NCBI GenBank assembly: GCA_030280995.1
Contig: JASXTE010000014.1
Location: 20,315,650 to 20,379,649 of the forward strand
Length of the DNA stretch: 64,000 nucleotides
Direction: 5' to 3'
Source of the DNA: Hemileia vastatrix
Taxonomy: Eukaryota; Basidiomycota; Pucciniomycetes; Pucciniales; Zaghouaniaceae
Part shown: positions 11,232 through 22,933 of the stretch, in pieces
Numbering within the stretch: the stretch's first letter is position 1
How the letters are laid out: each line of letters begins with the position of its first letter
The notes under the pieces: generated by a model
The model's database searches: none
What the model was told of the DNA's origin: nothing
The model's input: the letters and a program-made list of their open reading frames with translations, nothing else
Position numbers and translations under genes: made by a program

Positions 11232-12630
11232 AGGAAAGTTTTCTATTGAAGATGGTTATATATATTATAGAAGGAAGCTTACCAATGTAATTGTTATTCC
11301 TCCTTCAATGAAAGAAACTATCCTCAAACTTTGTCATGATGACATATTAGCTGGTCATTTTGATCTTGAAAAAACATTGATTAGAATCAAAAACACTGCA
11401 TGGTGGGCTAATATGTCTGAAGACACAAAATTATATGTTGAATCTTGTGATTCCTGCCAAAAATCTAAAAGGTTAACAGGTAAGAGAGCAGGGTTATTAC
11501 AACATATTGAAGCACCTAGTGCTCCCTGGCAAATCATTAATATGGATTTTGTCACTGGTCTTCCTGTTGCAGGTAAAGACAGCTTTAACTCTTGTTGGGT
11601 AATAGTTGATAGATTCACAAAAATGTGCAAATTTATTCCAACCCACAAAGATGTATCCACCAAAGAATTAGCTTTCTTATGGTGGTCTTACATGTTTAAT
11701 ATTATTGGTTTTCCAAAAGCCATTATCTCTGATAGGGATCCAAAATTCACTTCTGAGTTTTGGACCTCTTTGATGGATATTTGTGGCTGTGAGTTAAAAT
11801 TGTCTACAGCTCATCATCCTCAGACTGATGGTCTAGCTGAAAGAATGATTCAAACTCTGGAAGATATGATTAGAAGGTATTGTGCCTTTGGTTTAGAATA
11901 TAAAGACAATGACAGATTTACTCATGATTGGGTCACTCTTTTGCCTGGTCTTGAATTTGCATATAATAGCACTGTTCATTCCGTCACTGAGAAAAAGCCT
12001 TTTGAGCTCTGGTTAGGTTATGTCCCAAACACTCCTGCTCAGATTCTCAATAATAAATTACCTAAGTTGGAACTGCACCCTGGTGTAAAATCTTTTATGC
12101 AAATGCAACAGCTCTGCAGAAAACATGCTCAAAGTTGTATTGATAAAGCATTTGAATATGAAAAGAAAAGATGGGATAAATCCCATAAAGAATACACATT
12201 TAACAAGGGTGATGAAGTGTTGATCTCTACTGTCCATTTCAATTTACAAGGTAACCACAAATTAAAAGATCCTTTTGTAGGACCATTTGTTGTTAAAAGA
12301 ATGGTTGGTGATAATGCAGTAGAAGTTGTATTGTATTCTCCATATGATAGGAAACATCCTGTTTTTCCCATTTCTTTACTTAAACCTTATACTTCCAACA
12401 GTGACTTATTTCCAAAAAGAAGAGGAAGACCTAAGAAGAACCCTCAGGAAGTCACAGAAACAGCAGAAATTGATAAAATTCTCAATGATAGAATTATCAC
12501 TTCTGAAAGAGGTACTGAATATTTATTGAGATATAAGAACAAATCATCTGAACATGATGCATGGATACCTGGCAAGGAAATTTCAAATCTGCCTGCTCTG
12601 TTGAAAAAATACAAAAAGAAAAAATCTTAG
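11198..12630 (+). CDS. Copy A2 integrase with AT-hook and chromodomain
   Basis: This is the C-terminal part of Pol, separated from RNase H only by the frame change in the A-run. Counting from the methionine at 11308, the HHCC zinc finger is H10, H17, C47 and C50, and the catalytic triad is D80, D142 and E178 (DD35E). Near the end an AT-hook-like RRGRPKK precedes a chromodomain (EYLLRYKNKSSEHDAWIPGKE), typical of chromoviruses that target heterochromatin. All key residues are present, so the integrase domain itself looks functional. Confidence 0.92.
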
Positions 12631-12649
12631 CATTTTTTTTGTTTTTTTT

Positions 12650-12661
12650 AGAGTGAGGGAG
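12650..12661 (+). other. Polypurine tract of copy A2
   Basis: AGAGTGAGGGAG abuts the 3' LTR and would prime plus-strand synthesis. The same tract precedes the LTRs at 31222 and 51005. Confidence 0.8.
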
Positions 12662-13912
12662 TGTCAGCCAGGCTATTCCAGGAGTCCAGTAAATGATATA
12701 TAAATTATAAAACCCTAAAAAGTGGGTAAGACTTGTATTTAATGAATATAACTTAATATTTTATTGCATAATGAAATTATATAAGAATTTTATTATATAC
12801 AAGTGTTACATTAAATTTATTGGTTATATATATTTTTATATACAATTAAATTGAGCATAATATAATATATTCTACAAATAATGGCGCATTTTTATGTATT
12901 TAATAATTATAAATTTATATTTAATTAAAAAACATATATTATAATTACAAGTGTAAAATTGATTTATAATATATTTAAATTAATTACTTAAATTTATATA
13001 TTAAATACTACCTCTCATATGATACTAAACAATAATTAAGGACGCTTCTTTTGACCCTTAAATTGTGTGAGGAAGAAAATCAAATAAATTATAATACTTA
13101 TTTTATAAAATAGTATTATAAATTCTCAAATTAAATTAATTAATTGTTTCAGTTAAACTAGTTATTAAATTACATAGTGAAAACAATTAATACATATTAA
13201 TTTACACTGAATTAAAATGATTGCATGCCTTGTTACGTCAAAACATGTTATTTGTTTCACTTAGAAATGCTGAAAACAGATTGTAATACTTGTTTTGATC
13301 TGTTTTTCCCATAGTTTTTAGATCACAGGGTTGTTTAGTTACTCACTATTTTGTATTAACTGATTTGGGAAATTTGGGATGGGAATTTTATATTCTTAAT
13401 TGGGATTCTTATTATTTTTCGTATAATTTTCTCTTAATTACTATGTTACAAATGTCTTCTTTTATCTTCTTGTTTTACTTCATTACTATTTTGTATATAG
13501 TCACTTGTAGCGCTTCAGAGGACCCATTGCCTATAAAAGGGCCTTGGATAATCCCCTGTAGAAGTATCACTTATTATACACTCAACAAATTAAATACAAT
13601 TTTTATATTACGTTTATATTCTTTTTATTAGTAATAAAATTCTAATTAAAATTCTATATAACAATTTAAAGGTTGCTTTAAGTCTGATAGTGATCATAGT
13701 GTCTGCTGCGCATAGTCCTTACATCCTAATAATATTATTAACTAATAATAACCTCATTTTTGTCACCTCTCAAGAAACCTGTCGTTGATTCCTTTCAATA
13801 AATTAAATAATTTTATTAAATTTTATTCCTTTTATTGCCTATAATCCTCTTCTCCTTCTCCTCCTCTCATTTCTTCCCTCTTTTCTTATCTCTTCTAGAC
13901 GACTGACCGACA
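12662..13912 (+). mobile_element. Copy A2 3' LTR
   Basis: 1251 bp, beginning TGTCAGCCAGGC and ending GACCGACA, with TATAAAA at 13532-13538. Three single-base differences from the 5' LTR are visible, all in the last 180 bp, and no indels. Confidence 0.92.
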
Positions 13913-14886
13913 GTATATGTGTATTATACATTAATATAAAAGGCCAAAAAGGGAAAATTACAACTAATTGATACTTAATAATAAGGGGGATCAAATTTAG
14001 GAATGTTGGGGCTAATCATGACATTATAGTATGTGAAATCCCCATTCAAAAATAACCAAAATTGTCTGAGAAACCACCAAATAACCCAAAAAAGGGCCTG
14101 AGATGTGGGGTAACTACATGCAGTCACTGGCAGGCGCTTGCACGGGTAAATACTTGACTAATTTAGGCAAATTTAAGTTTGGTAGTGAATTAAAGTGCCA
14201 AGAATGAGTTTATTAATGAAATTAGTGCATGTAAAGAGGGTCAATGCATTTATAATTAAGCTAGGACACTAAATAAGCGCCTGTCACCTATTTTAGTGTG
14301 TTTCCGCAAAGTGGGCATAGAATGTGGGGTAATTATAGTGTGAAAAATCTAACATTGCTAAAAATGAAGCTATTCACACAGGAAAAATGCAGGCAGTATG
14401 TGGCCAGTACACAGAAGCCATTTCTGGCATAAAAACACAAAATTTGAAAAGAGTTATTTTTATGCATTTGAGTAGCCATATCAATAGTCCTAATTAAGAA
14501 AAATTGATCTGTCAAAGCAATTTTTTAATATTATTAAATTTATAGCGCATATAATCAACTTTTAAGTGATTTAAAGCGCATTTCTTGTTTTTTACATAAA
14601 ACAATGAAAATAACAGCTTTAAGTATACTTAAAAATTATGTAGCCTTATATTTAAGGCTCTTAAGATTACCCTAACATTTCCAAATTAGTATTAAGTACA
14701 TAAGACTTATAAAAGGTGGATATATGCATGTATATAAAGTGTTATAATGGCATATTTTGTATATTATCATAATTTTACTTATGTATACTATTTGTGTACC
14801 CTAATTTATTGTCCCATGTATAGTTCATTTGTTTAAAATAGCTTATAAGTGCTTTTTACTCAGTCCTGGGAATATCCAGGCTGACA
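13913..14886 (-). mobile_element. Copy A1 5' LTR, upstream part
   Basis: This is the other half of the A1 LTR (with 3991-4513, about 1.49 kb). It starts TGTCAGCCTGGATATTCC on the minus strand at 14886. The first five bases, GTATA, are the right target duplication of A2. The solo LTR at 52755-53727 aligns throughout. Confidence 0.82.
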
Positions 14887-15827
14887 ATAATTAGCCCACA
14901 TTCTACGCCCACTGTGGGGAAACACACTAAAATAGGAAACAGACGCTTATTTAGTGTCCTAGCTTAATTATAAATGCATTGACCCTCTTTATATGCACTA
15001 ATTTCATTAATAACCTCAATCTTGGTGCTTTATTTCACTAACACACTTTAATTGGCATAAATTAGTCAAAGATTTACCTGTGCAAGCTCCTTCCAAGGAC
15101 TGCATGTAGTTGCCCCACATCTTATGCCCTTTTTGGGTTTTAAAGTGGCTTCTTAGTCATTTTTGGTTATTTTTGAATGGGGATTTCACATAGTAAAATG
15201 CCATGATTAGCCCCCAAATTTCTACTGTTAATCCCTCTTATTATTAAGTATTAATTAGTCTTAATTTTCTCTTTTTAGTCTTTTATTTTAAAGTATAATA
15301 TGCATATACTCTCTTTTTTGCTTATTATTTATTTTTGATGGATTATCCCTATTACTACAGGATTTTGGCAGGTGATATCATTCTAATTATGTTACTGGTC
15401 ACTCTTTGTAGTTCTGGACATTTCTATAAGCTGGAACAAGGCGTCATTAACTGTATATAGTGCTGGTAAATCAAGGGGCTAATTGGGGAAGTAATTGTGT
15501 ATAAAAGGAGGGGGTTTTTGGTCTTGTTTTCTACATTTTTTATCATCACAATTAAAACATATAACCAATACAATTACAATACATATCAATTGTATTTATT
15601 AAGTATTTGAATAGTATCTGAGTTTATTAAATCTATTTTTCTACCAACTATAAGATTGTAAGCCATATATAATTAGTGAGATTTAAATTACTGAGACCCT
15701 TGTATTGAGTTATACTTTAATACTTATTTGGACATGTAATACAGTATTCATATAGGACCATTTAAATCTTCTAGACAACTGATCATTCAAGTTAGCTCAC
15801 TTCTCTGTACTTGACCTCAGCCTGACA
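14887..15827 (+). mobile_element. Truncated A1-type LTR, inverted next to the A1 LTR
   Basis: This matches the A1-type LTR in the opposite orientation, from an internal point (equivalent to 14334) to its end, CAGCCTGACA. It includes the promoter TATAAAAGGAGG at 15500. It abuts the A1 LTR terminus with no spacer. The simplest reading is that A1 inserted into a pre-existing LTR whose other half lies beyond the left edge. Confidence 0.75.
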
Positions 15828-16540
15828 CAATTTATATAGTAATAAATTTCATATAACTTGTTAGCCGGTTGTCTAGCAGAAATAGGAAAAGAGGAAGAAG
15901 AAGAAGAATAAAGCTGATGACGACTATAGAATTTATTTAAAGAACTTTTAACAGGTTTGGTATTATATTCAAGTTTTGTAAGTACTTTTTTTTCTGCTTA
16001 AACAATGCAATTAGATAATACTAAAATTAAATCTCTTAATGCAACCTTTTAGCTATGATTTACATATAATTCATAGAGAGGTAGTTACCGCAAATAAATT
16101 ATTTTTATTAAACTAAGTTGTATTTAGTTATTAATAAATATAAATTATAGTGTAATACTTGGTAAAATAAGTGATGAGGATATAGGGGATTAACCAATGC
16201 CTTTATATAGGCAAGGGGTCCTCTGAAGCGCCACAAAAGCATATACATTAGAATAAAAGAAAGTAAAACACTAATAAAATAACTACAGCAATGTCATGCG
16301 CCACGTGACACTCGAGGTAAAAGCAGCTCATTAAATCAATAATACTGAGGTCTAAATCCATACTCAAAGCGCAGAAAGCAATTCTACATAGCAACTGCAA
16401 ATTTCCTTTGTGTACTCACTATTCAACTGCGCTAGTCTAAACTCTAAATCTAAATTAGTCAATCTCTCAATAGTGTGTCTTAGTCTTTTCCTCAATAAGT
16501 GACACACAGCGCAATAGTCAATGTAATAGTACACTAAAAA
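15828..16540 (-). mobile_element. LTR fragment, minus strand, and unassigned AT-rich DNA
   Basis: From 15862 (TGTTAGCCGGTTGTCTAG) to about 16330 is the end part of a minus-strand LTR: its terminus, a purine-rich tract at 15880-15910, and the core promoter (TATATAAAGGC and GGCGCTTCAGAGGACC on the minus strand) at 16196-16233. The upstream part of the LTR is missing. From about 16330 to 16540 I see no gene. Confidence 0.6.
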
Positions 16541-17176
16541 GGTTTATTAAATGTCTGTGAATTATTAAAAGGGGTAGTGAGTATGGACGTATGGTTAGTG
16601 GAGGATTAAAGGGTTGACGGATGTTAGTGAGGAGGGTCCAGGTGTAACGGGTGTATTTTTTAATTGTCTGTGGTGTGCGGAATAGTGGATGGGTATGAGG
16701 TCAATGTGAGGAGGAGTAAAGGATATAAAAGGGGTTGGGTTTTTGGTTCAACATTCTTTAGAATTAAATTATAAAATGTATATATAGTTGGTAGTGGTAA
16801 AACTTTAGGTTAAATCACTATTATTGTATCTTTCCTTATTTTCTCAGTAATCATTTCTAAATCCTAAATCTTTGATTATTGAGTTTACAACCCTTTGTGA
16901 GATTTTAAGAATTTTAACATTACCTTTAAATTATACTAGAATTCTTCTCAAACATATCTCGAAGCAGTAGCTCTTCCTTCGAGTCATCTTTGAATCACTT
17001 CCTCCAACATTTCCTCTGTGCATTGAAGAAGTTTTTAAACTCCCCCCTCCATCTTACTTTCAGGAACACCCTCGACCTTGTGCGTAGGTCTTCCGGTGAC
17101 AGTATAATTTAATTCTTCATAGTTCTCCTTCTTTGTACTACTATGTCCCTTTTCAGGTGTTTTCTAAATTATCAAA
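16541..17176 (+). promoter_or_regulatory. Family B promoter and leader (5' LTR, start unclear)
   Basis: A TATA box (GGATATAAAAGGGG, TATAAAA at 16724-16730) lies 450 bp before the gag ATG. GACA at 17098-17101 could be the LTR end, but no clear primer-binding sequence follows and no 3' LTR is present to compare, so both borders are uncertain. The region is GT-rich upstream of the TATA box. Confidence 0.5.
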
Positions 17177-18364
17177 ATGGCACCTGTTCAAGGCACTCCT
17201 CCTATGGGCACTACTACTAGATCTCCCGCCAGAGGCAGGCCAACAGCCACATGGCCTGTTTCCCGCACTCATTCCTTGGAACCACTTGACTTAATGGAAC
17301 GGCAACATTCAGTCCAATCTGTAGAAGACATCCCACAAGATTTTGATGATTCTAGTGATGATGAAGAATGAGAGGATACAATGCACAAGGCACCATCCAC
17401 CCCTGCTACTCAACCTTCTGGTCAACCTTCGGAACCTGGACCATCTAATTTGCTGGAGGACTTCATGAGACTTTTCATGAAAACCCTTTCTAATACAATG
17501 TCTTTGGAGGGATCTAAATTCAAAACTCCTTCCATGAAATCTCCTGATAATTTTGATGGAGAACATCCAGACAGATTGCGGCCCTTCTTGCAAACCTGCA
17601 AGCTCCTGTTCCATAATGACCCTCAAACCTTCAATAATGACCAATCAAAGGTTGTTTACGCTTCTTCATTCCTAGCCGGGAAAGAAGCAAGATGGTTTGA
17701 GCGTTATCTTCTCATGCTCTCTTCTACAGAAACCCACTTACTTATTAATAACTGGGAAAAGTTCAAAGACCAACTCTTCACGTTGTTCGGTGACCCTAAT
17801 GAAACTGACAACGCAGAAATTGAACTTGCTTTTCTTCGCATGAGTGATAATGGTAAAGCCTCTGAATATATTTCGAACTTCAGAGCACTTCAAACTCAAG
17901 TAGGTTCGAATGATGCTTCCCTTAAGTATCATTTCAAAAAAGGACTTCCTTCGAGGATTCTGGATCAATTAAATCTTCACGGTCAGAAGATGACTACTTT
18001 AACGGATTAAATGGATTGGACCCTCGAACTCAACGGCATTTACCATGGACAACTTCAACATCGTCGATACACCAACAAATCTCAAGGCCTAAATTTTAAA
18101 TCGGGACCTTCTTCACACCCACAGACAACTCAATCCTCCTCAACTCAATCCAAACCCAATAAGGGGAAGGACAAACCTTGACCTAAAAGCTCGACCCCAG
18201 GCGATATCAGCAAAATACTGGATCCTAAAGGGGAACTTAAAGAAGCTGAGAGGAAGAGACGAGTGGATAATGGGTTATGTATGTATTGTGGGGGTAAGCA
18301 CAAGCTGGAAGATTGTGTAAAGTTGAAGGAAAGAGAAGGTACTAGTTTGAAGTCAAAAAACTAG
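17177..18364 (+). pseudogene. Family B gag
   Basis: The ATG (CAAAATGG context) opens a proline- and serine-rich N-terminus, then an acidic DDSSDDEE stretch, the Retrotrans_gag capsid core (SPDNFDGEHPDRLRPFLQTCKLLFHNDP; EARWFERYLL; WEKFKDQLFTLFGDP), and a CX2CX3HX4C knuckle (CMYCGGKHKLEDC, near 18280-18320). Stops at 17369 (TGA), 18008 (TAA) and 18179 (TGA) interrupt the frame; each is explained by C-to-T in a CGA or CAA codon. The natural gag stop is TAG at 18362, directly after the heptamer AAAAAAC. Confidence 0.85.
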
Positions 18365-18416
18365 TAGATAGTTTACTTGTGTGCAAAGCAAACTATCTTA
18401 TCTTTCCCAGTGCACA
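18355..18416 (+). other. Predicted -1 frameshift site with pseudoknot, family B
   Basis: The slippery heptamer A AAA AAC (18355-18361) is in the gag frame and is followed at once by TAG. Pol is open in the -1 frame from 18361. Four bases after the heptamer a 9-bp stem can form (18366-18374 with 18390-18398); its loop TGTGCA (18380-18385) can pair with TGCACA (18411-18416), giving an H-type pseudoknot. Slippery site, spacer and pseudoknot together match known retroviral and gypsy gag-pol frameshift signals. Confidence 0.75.
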
Positions 18417-21400
18417 GAACCTCCATGTCTTAAGGACTGGAGTTGTCTTAAACTGCTTGAGATTCATTCTTTTTAAGGAGGATACCCCCTTCAGTTGTCT
18501 TATAGACTCTGGAGCTTCAATTTTTCTTGTTACTTTATCTTTTGCCGAGAAGTTACAACTAACATTTACAGATATCAATCAAATTCCAATTTACTTGGTC
18601 GAATCAGAGGAACCCAAATATTGGGTAAGTAAGAAAGTTTTATGGGTTTTCAACTTTCCAAACTTTCCCCCCTTTGAGTGGAAATTATCAGTCTTGGAGG
18701 CCCCAAGAATGGACAATACCATCCTTGGCCATGACTTTTTAACGCATTGGAATCCTGAAATTGATTGGTCATGGGGATTGATCACCCCACTCACTAAGTA
18801 TATTTCTAATTCTTCATTTCAGGTCAATAGGGAGTTAAACAACCTGCCTGACAACGTCCTGCTAGAGGACAAATCTCTGCCAGATGACTTGAAAGCATCT
18901 GATCTTTCTCTAAATGAGCAATTGGCTAACCCTTATAGCTCAATGACTTTACTTGAAGAGGATTTAAATTGCCTTGAAGTAATCAGATTATGCTCACTCA
19001 ATTCTGGTCTTCCCTTGACAGATTCTCTCAAAGACAATGAGGAGGACCAAATCAACGTTGAAGCCATTAAATCAACTCTACCGGAAATATATCATGATTT
19101 CCTCAATGTTTTCTCAATCCACAAGGCCAATAAGTTACCACCTCATCAACCCTACGACCATCAAATAGAGTTAATAGGTCCAGTACCTCCGGCAGGTCCT
19201 GTCTATTCTTTGTCGAAGGACAAATCTCAAGTTCTTTGAGACTACATTGCAGAGAATGTAGCCAAAGGCTTCATCAGAGCCAGTAAATCTCCAACAGGCT
19301 CCCCTTTTCTTTTTGTAAAGAAAAGGGATGATAGTCTTAGGTTGGGTGTTGACTACAGAAAGCTCAACACAGTCACTAAGAAGAATGCATATCCTGTTCC
19401 TCCTATGTCATTGCTTCTTACCCTTTTCAATGGTGCTAATTTCTTTTCTAAAATTGATCTTAGAGGTACTTATAATCTTATTCGCATTGCAGAAGGTCAT
19501 GAACCACTGACTGCAATGCGCACTAGATTTGGTAGTTTTCAATATTTAGTTACGCCTTTTGGATTGTGTAACGCACCATTGACTTTTCAAACTTTCGTCA
19601 ATGACATCTTTCAAGATGTTTTCAAACAATTTGTTGTCATCTATTTAAATGATATTTTAATTTTCTCAAAGACACTGGATGAACATATTCATCATGTCCG
19701 ACAGGTTCTAAATCAACTTCGAGATCATGGTCTCTATGCCAAGCACAATAAATGTGAATTCCATCTTAAATCAATCAAATTTTTGGGTTTTACGTTATCC
19801 ACTGATGGTTTAGTCATGGACAACAAAAAGGTCCAAAAAGTCCTGGAATTGCCTGAGCCCAAAACCGTTAAATCCCTCCAAGGATTTTTGGGTTTTGAAA
19901 ATTTCTATAGAAGATTTATTAAAGATTACTCTAAAACCACTTCCAATGTTACTTCTCTTATTAGAAAAGATATTCCTTTTGTTTTTACTTCTACAGCACA
20001 AAAGGAATTCAAAGCATTGAAGACTGCATTTACCACAGCTCCAATTCTTTGACATTTTGATCCTTCTTCTTCAACAATAGTCGAGACAGATGCAAGCAAT
20101 TATGCTATTGCAGGGGTCATTTCTCAATTAAATCCTGAAACAAAATTGTTTCATCCTGTTGCTTTTGAGTCACGCAAACTCATTGCAGCAGAATTAAATT
20201 ATGAAATTCATGACAAAGAGCTTTTAGCTATTATTCATTGTCTTAAAAAATGGCGCTCTTTTCTTCTCAGCCTAAATAATCCTGTTCAAATTCTAACTGA
20301 CCATAATGCTTTGAAATACTTTATGTCTTGCAAAGTGTTAACCAGGCGTCAAGCCAGGTGGGCTGAATTTCTGTCTGAATTTCCCTTTTCTATTTCCTAT
20401 CGCCCAGGTAAGAACTGCATTGTCCCAGATATCTTTTCACGTCGGGAAGACGTTTACCCACAGTGGGGGGACACATTTTCTGACAAGAACCCAGCAAATG
20501 AGAAATCAATTTTCAAAGAATCAATGTTAATGACTCATCAACTTAATTTGATGACAATTCAATCTTTTCAAAATCCACTATCCAACATCCTTGAAGCTCA
20601 GTCAAAGGACAATTATTGTTTAGGGTTAAAAGACAAAATACTCTCAAAGCAAGGGGCCAAAAGATTTAGTATTGAATCAGGTCTATTGGTTTTCGAAGGC
20701 AGAGTAGTCATACCCGACAACAATAAAATACAATTATGGACTTTCAATAGTCGACATGATTCTCCATTAGCTGGTCATTTTGGGGTTGATAAAACCTACC
20801 AGTTAATAGTGAGGGATTTCTTCTGGCCAGGAGTGACTAGAGAAATCAAGGCCTATATAAGAGCTTGTTAAGAATGTAATAGGAATAAGGCTCCCCGTCA
20901 CCGGAAGCCTGGGTTGCTTCAACTGCTTCCTATTCCCTCTAAACCTTGGGAATCTTTAACGATGGATTTCATTTCTCAACTTCCTCTTTCTAATAATTTT
21001 GATGCTATATTAGTAATAGTAGATAGATTTTCAAAGATGTCTATTTTTCTTAAAACCACTACTACTGCTACAGCAGAAGATTTGTCAAAATTGTTTCTAG
21101 AATATGTATTTTCCAAACATGCCTTACCTAATGATATTATTTCAGATAGAGGCTCATTGTTTGTATCCACATTCTGGACTCAACTGTGTTGACAACTCAA
21201 TATCACGAGTAACCTCTCCATGGCCTATCATCCTGAAACCAATGGGCAAACGGAAAGGGTCAATAAAATCCTTAAACAATACCTTCAAATGTATTTCAGT
21301 TACCAACAAGACAATTGGAACACATGGTTACCATTGGCCGAATTTGCTTATAATAACTTGACTCATTCTTTGACACGACAATCTCCTTTCAAAACTGTTT

Positions 21401-22011
21401 ATGGAAGACATCCTCAATTCAACTCAATCCATGTAGGAACTAATCATCCTGTGGAACATTATCTTCAAACCATATCAAGACTCCAAGAGGAACTTAAATC
21501 AAATTTGGAATTAGCAATTCAAAGGTACAAGGAACAGGCCAACAAGCATCGACAATCTGCTCCTTCTTTTAAGCCAGGTGACAAAGTATGGCTTGACGCA
21601 CAAAACATTCAAACGACTTGACAATCAAAGAAACTGGCTGAAAAGCACTTGGGACCATTCGAAATCGACTCTGAAGTCTCTAAAACTGCATTTTGACTCA
21701 AGCTACCTCCTAAATGGAAGGCTATTCACCCTGTTTTCCACGTATCTCTCTTGGAACTGGCTCGAGAAACATACCCGTGCAAGAACCAACCTCCTCTGGA
21801 ACCAGTCGAAGTAGAAGACCATCTAGAGTGGGAAGTAAGCTGTATCCTTCATTCAAGAATGCGCAAGAGGAAACTTCAATACCTTGTTGAATGGGAAGGC
21901 TTCCTCGATGATTCAGACAAAACATCCTGGGAACCAGCCATCAATGTTTCTAACACCCCTAAACTCCTAAAATCTTTTCATCTTAAATATCCTTTAAACC
22001 CAAAACCTTAA
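18361..22011 (+). pseudogene. Family B pol: protease, RT, RNase H, integrase, chromodomain
   Basis: One frame carries protease (LIDSGASIFLV), RT (VDYRKLNTVTKKNAYPVP ... VIYLNDILIF), RNase H (ETDASNYAIAGVIS, HDKELLAIIHCLKKWR, LTDHNALKYF), integrase (H..H..C..C near 20757-20880; DDE motifs MDFISQLP, ISDRGSLF, HPETNGQTERV) and a chromodomain (YLVEWEGFLDDSDKTSWEP). TGA stops at 19237, 20050, 21190, 21619 and 21694 are all CGA-to-TGA, and TAA at 20869 fits CAA-to-TAA. The RT box reads YLND, not YLDD, at 19642-19653, so the second aspartate partner is lost. There are no frameshifts, only substitutions. Confidence 0.88.
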
Positions 22012-22933
22012 AACTCACTTTTATTTTTTCTCTTCTTTATCTTTTTTTTCTTTTTCTTTTCTTAAAATTCTAAAACTTCTTCTCTTTAAAAATCTAAAAT
22101 ACCTTTAACTCTAAAAAAATTTCCTTATTTTCTTTTCTTCTTTTTTGTTTCAAAAATTTTTTTTCAACCTTCTTTAAAATAATTAAAATTAAATTAAAAT
22201 TAAATTAAATTAAATTAAATTAAAATTACATTAAAAATAAATAAAATTAAATTAAAATAAAATAAAATAAAATAAAATAAAATTATTAAAAATAAAATTT
22301 AAAACAAAATAAATAAAAATTTCATAAATCTTCTAAACTTTCTTAAATTTTCTTTTCCTTTCTTTTCAAATATTCTATATACATTCTGTCCTTTTAAAAG
22401 AAAAATTCTTATCTTCAAACTATCAAAAATTTTCACGAACTCAATACGACAATCTTTCTCAAACTTCACTTCAACCTTTCAATCTCTCTTTTAAAATTCT
22501 TCAAACAAATTACTTCTTTCCTTCAAATTCTTTTTAAAATTATTTCTTCCCTTCTTTTCTTTCTTTCTTTTCAAATAACTAAAATTACTCAAAACTTCAA
22601 TAAATAAACTTTCACCAATAACAAATTTTTTCTTTCATTAAATTTTCATTTCCAACAAAATTATTTCAATCAACTATTTCTTTTTTCTTACTTAAATTTT
22701 TTCTTTTCAAAATTTAAACTAAAACTCCTTCAATTAAATATTCTTTCTTTTCCTCTTTCAAAATTTAAAACAAAATTTTATTTAAATCTTTTTCTTTCTT
22801 TTTCTTTTTCTCTCAAAATCTTATAAAAATAAATATTAAAATTTTAAATAAAACAACAAAATAAAATAACTAAATATACATATTGTTTCTACTTTTCTTT
22901 CCTCTTTCTTTCTTTTCCTTTTTTCCTTCCATT
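22012..22933 (+). other. Family B 3' untranslated, low-complexity tract
   Basis: Pyrimidine-rich CTTTTCTTT and short AAATTAAATT and AAAATAAAAT repeats, with no ORF. It separates the chromodomain stop from the antisense pseudogene. No 3' LTR of family B is recognisable. Confidence 0.6.

Larger units (their letters stand above)
4514..13912 (+). mobile_element. Ty3/gypsy chromovirus, copy A2, full length
   Basis: A 9.4-kb LTR retrotransposon with two 1251-bp LTRs, candidate primer-binding site, leader, spliced ORF1, Gag-Pol, integrase with chromodomain, and polypurine tract, flanked by the 5-bp duplication GTATA. The LTRs differ at three visible sites (near 5593, 5632 and 5635 compared with 13742 and after), so it inserted recently. 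It lies in the 5' LTR of copy A1, in the opposite orientation. Two lesions may silence this copy: an in-frame TAA at 7239 and a one-base frame change in the A6 run at 11192. Confidence 0.93.

Noticed and set aside
16440..16520. Inverted GTGTGTC/GACACAC near 16473 and 16500 as a terminal repeat
   Set aside because: Arms are short and no matching target duplication or second element copy was found.
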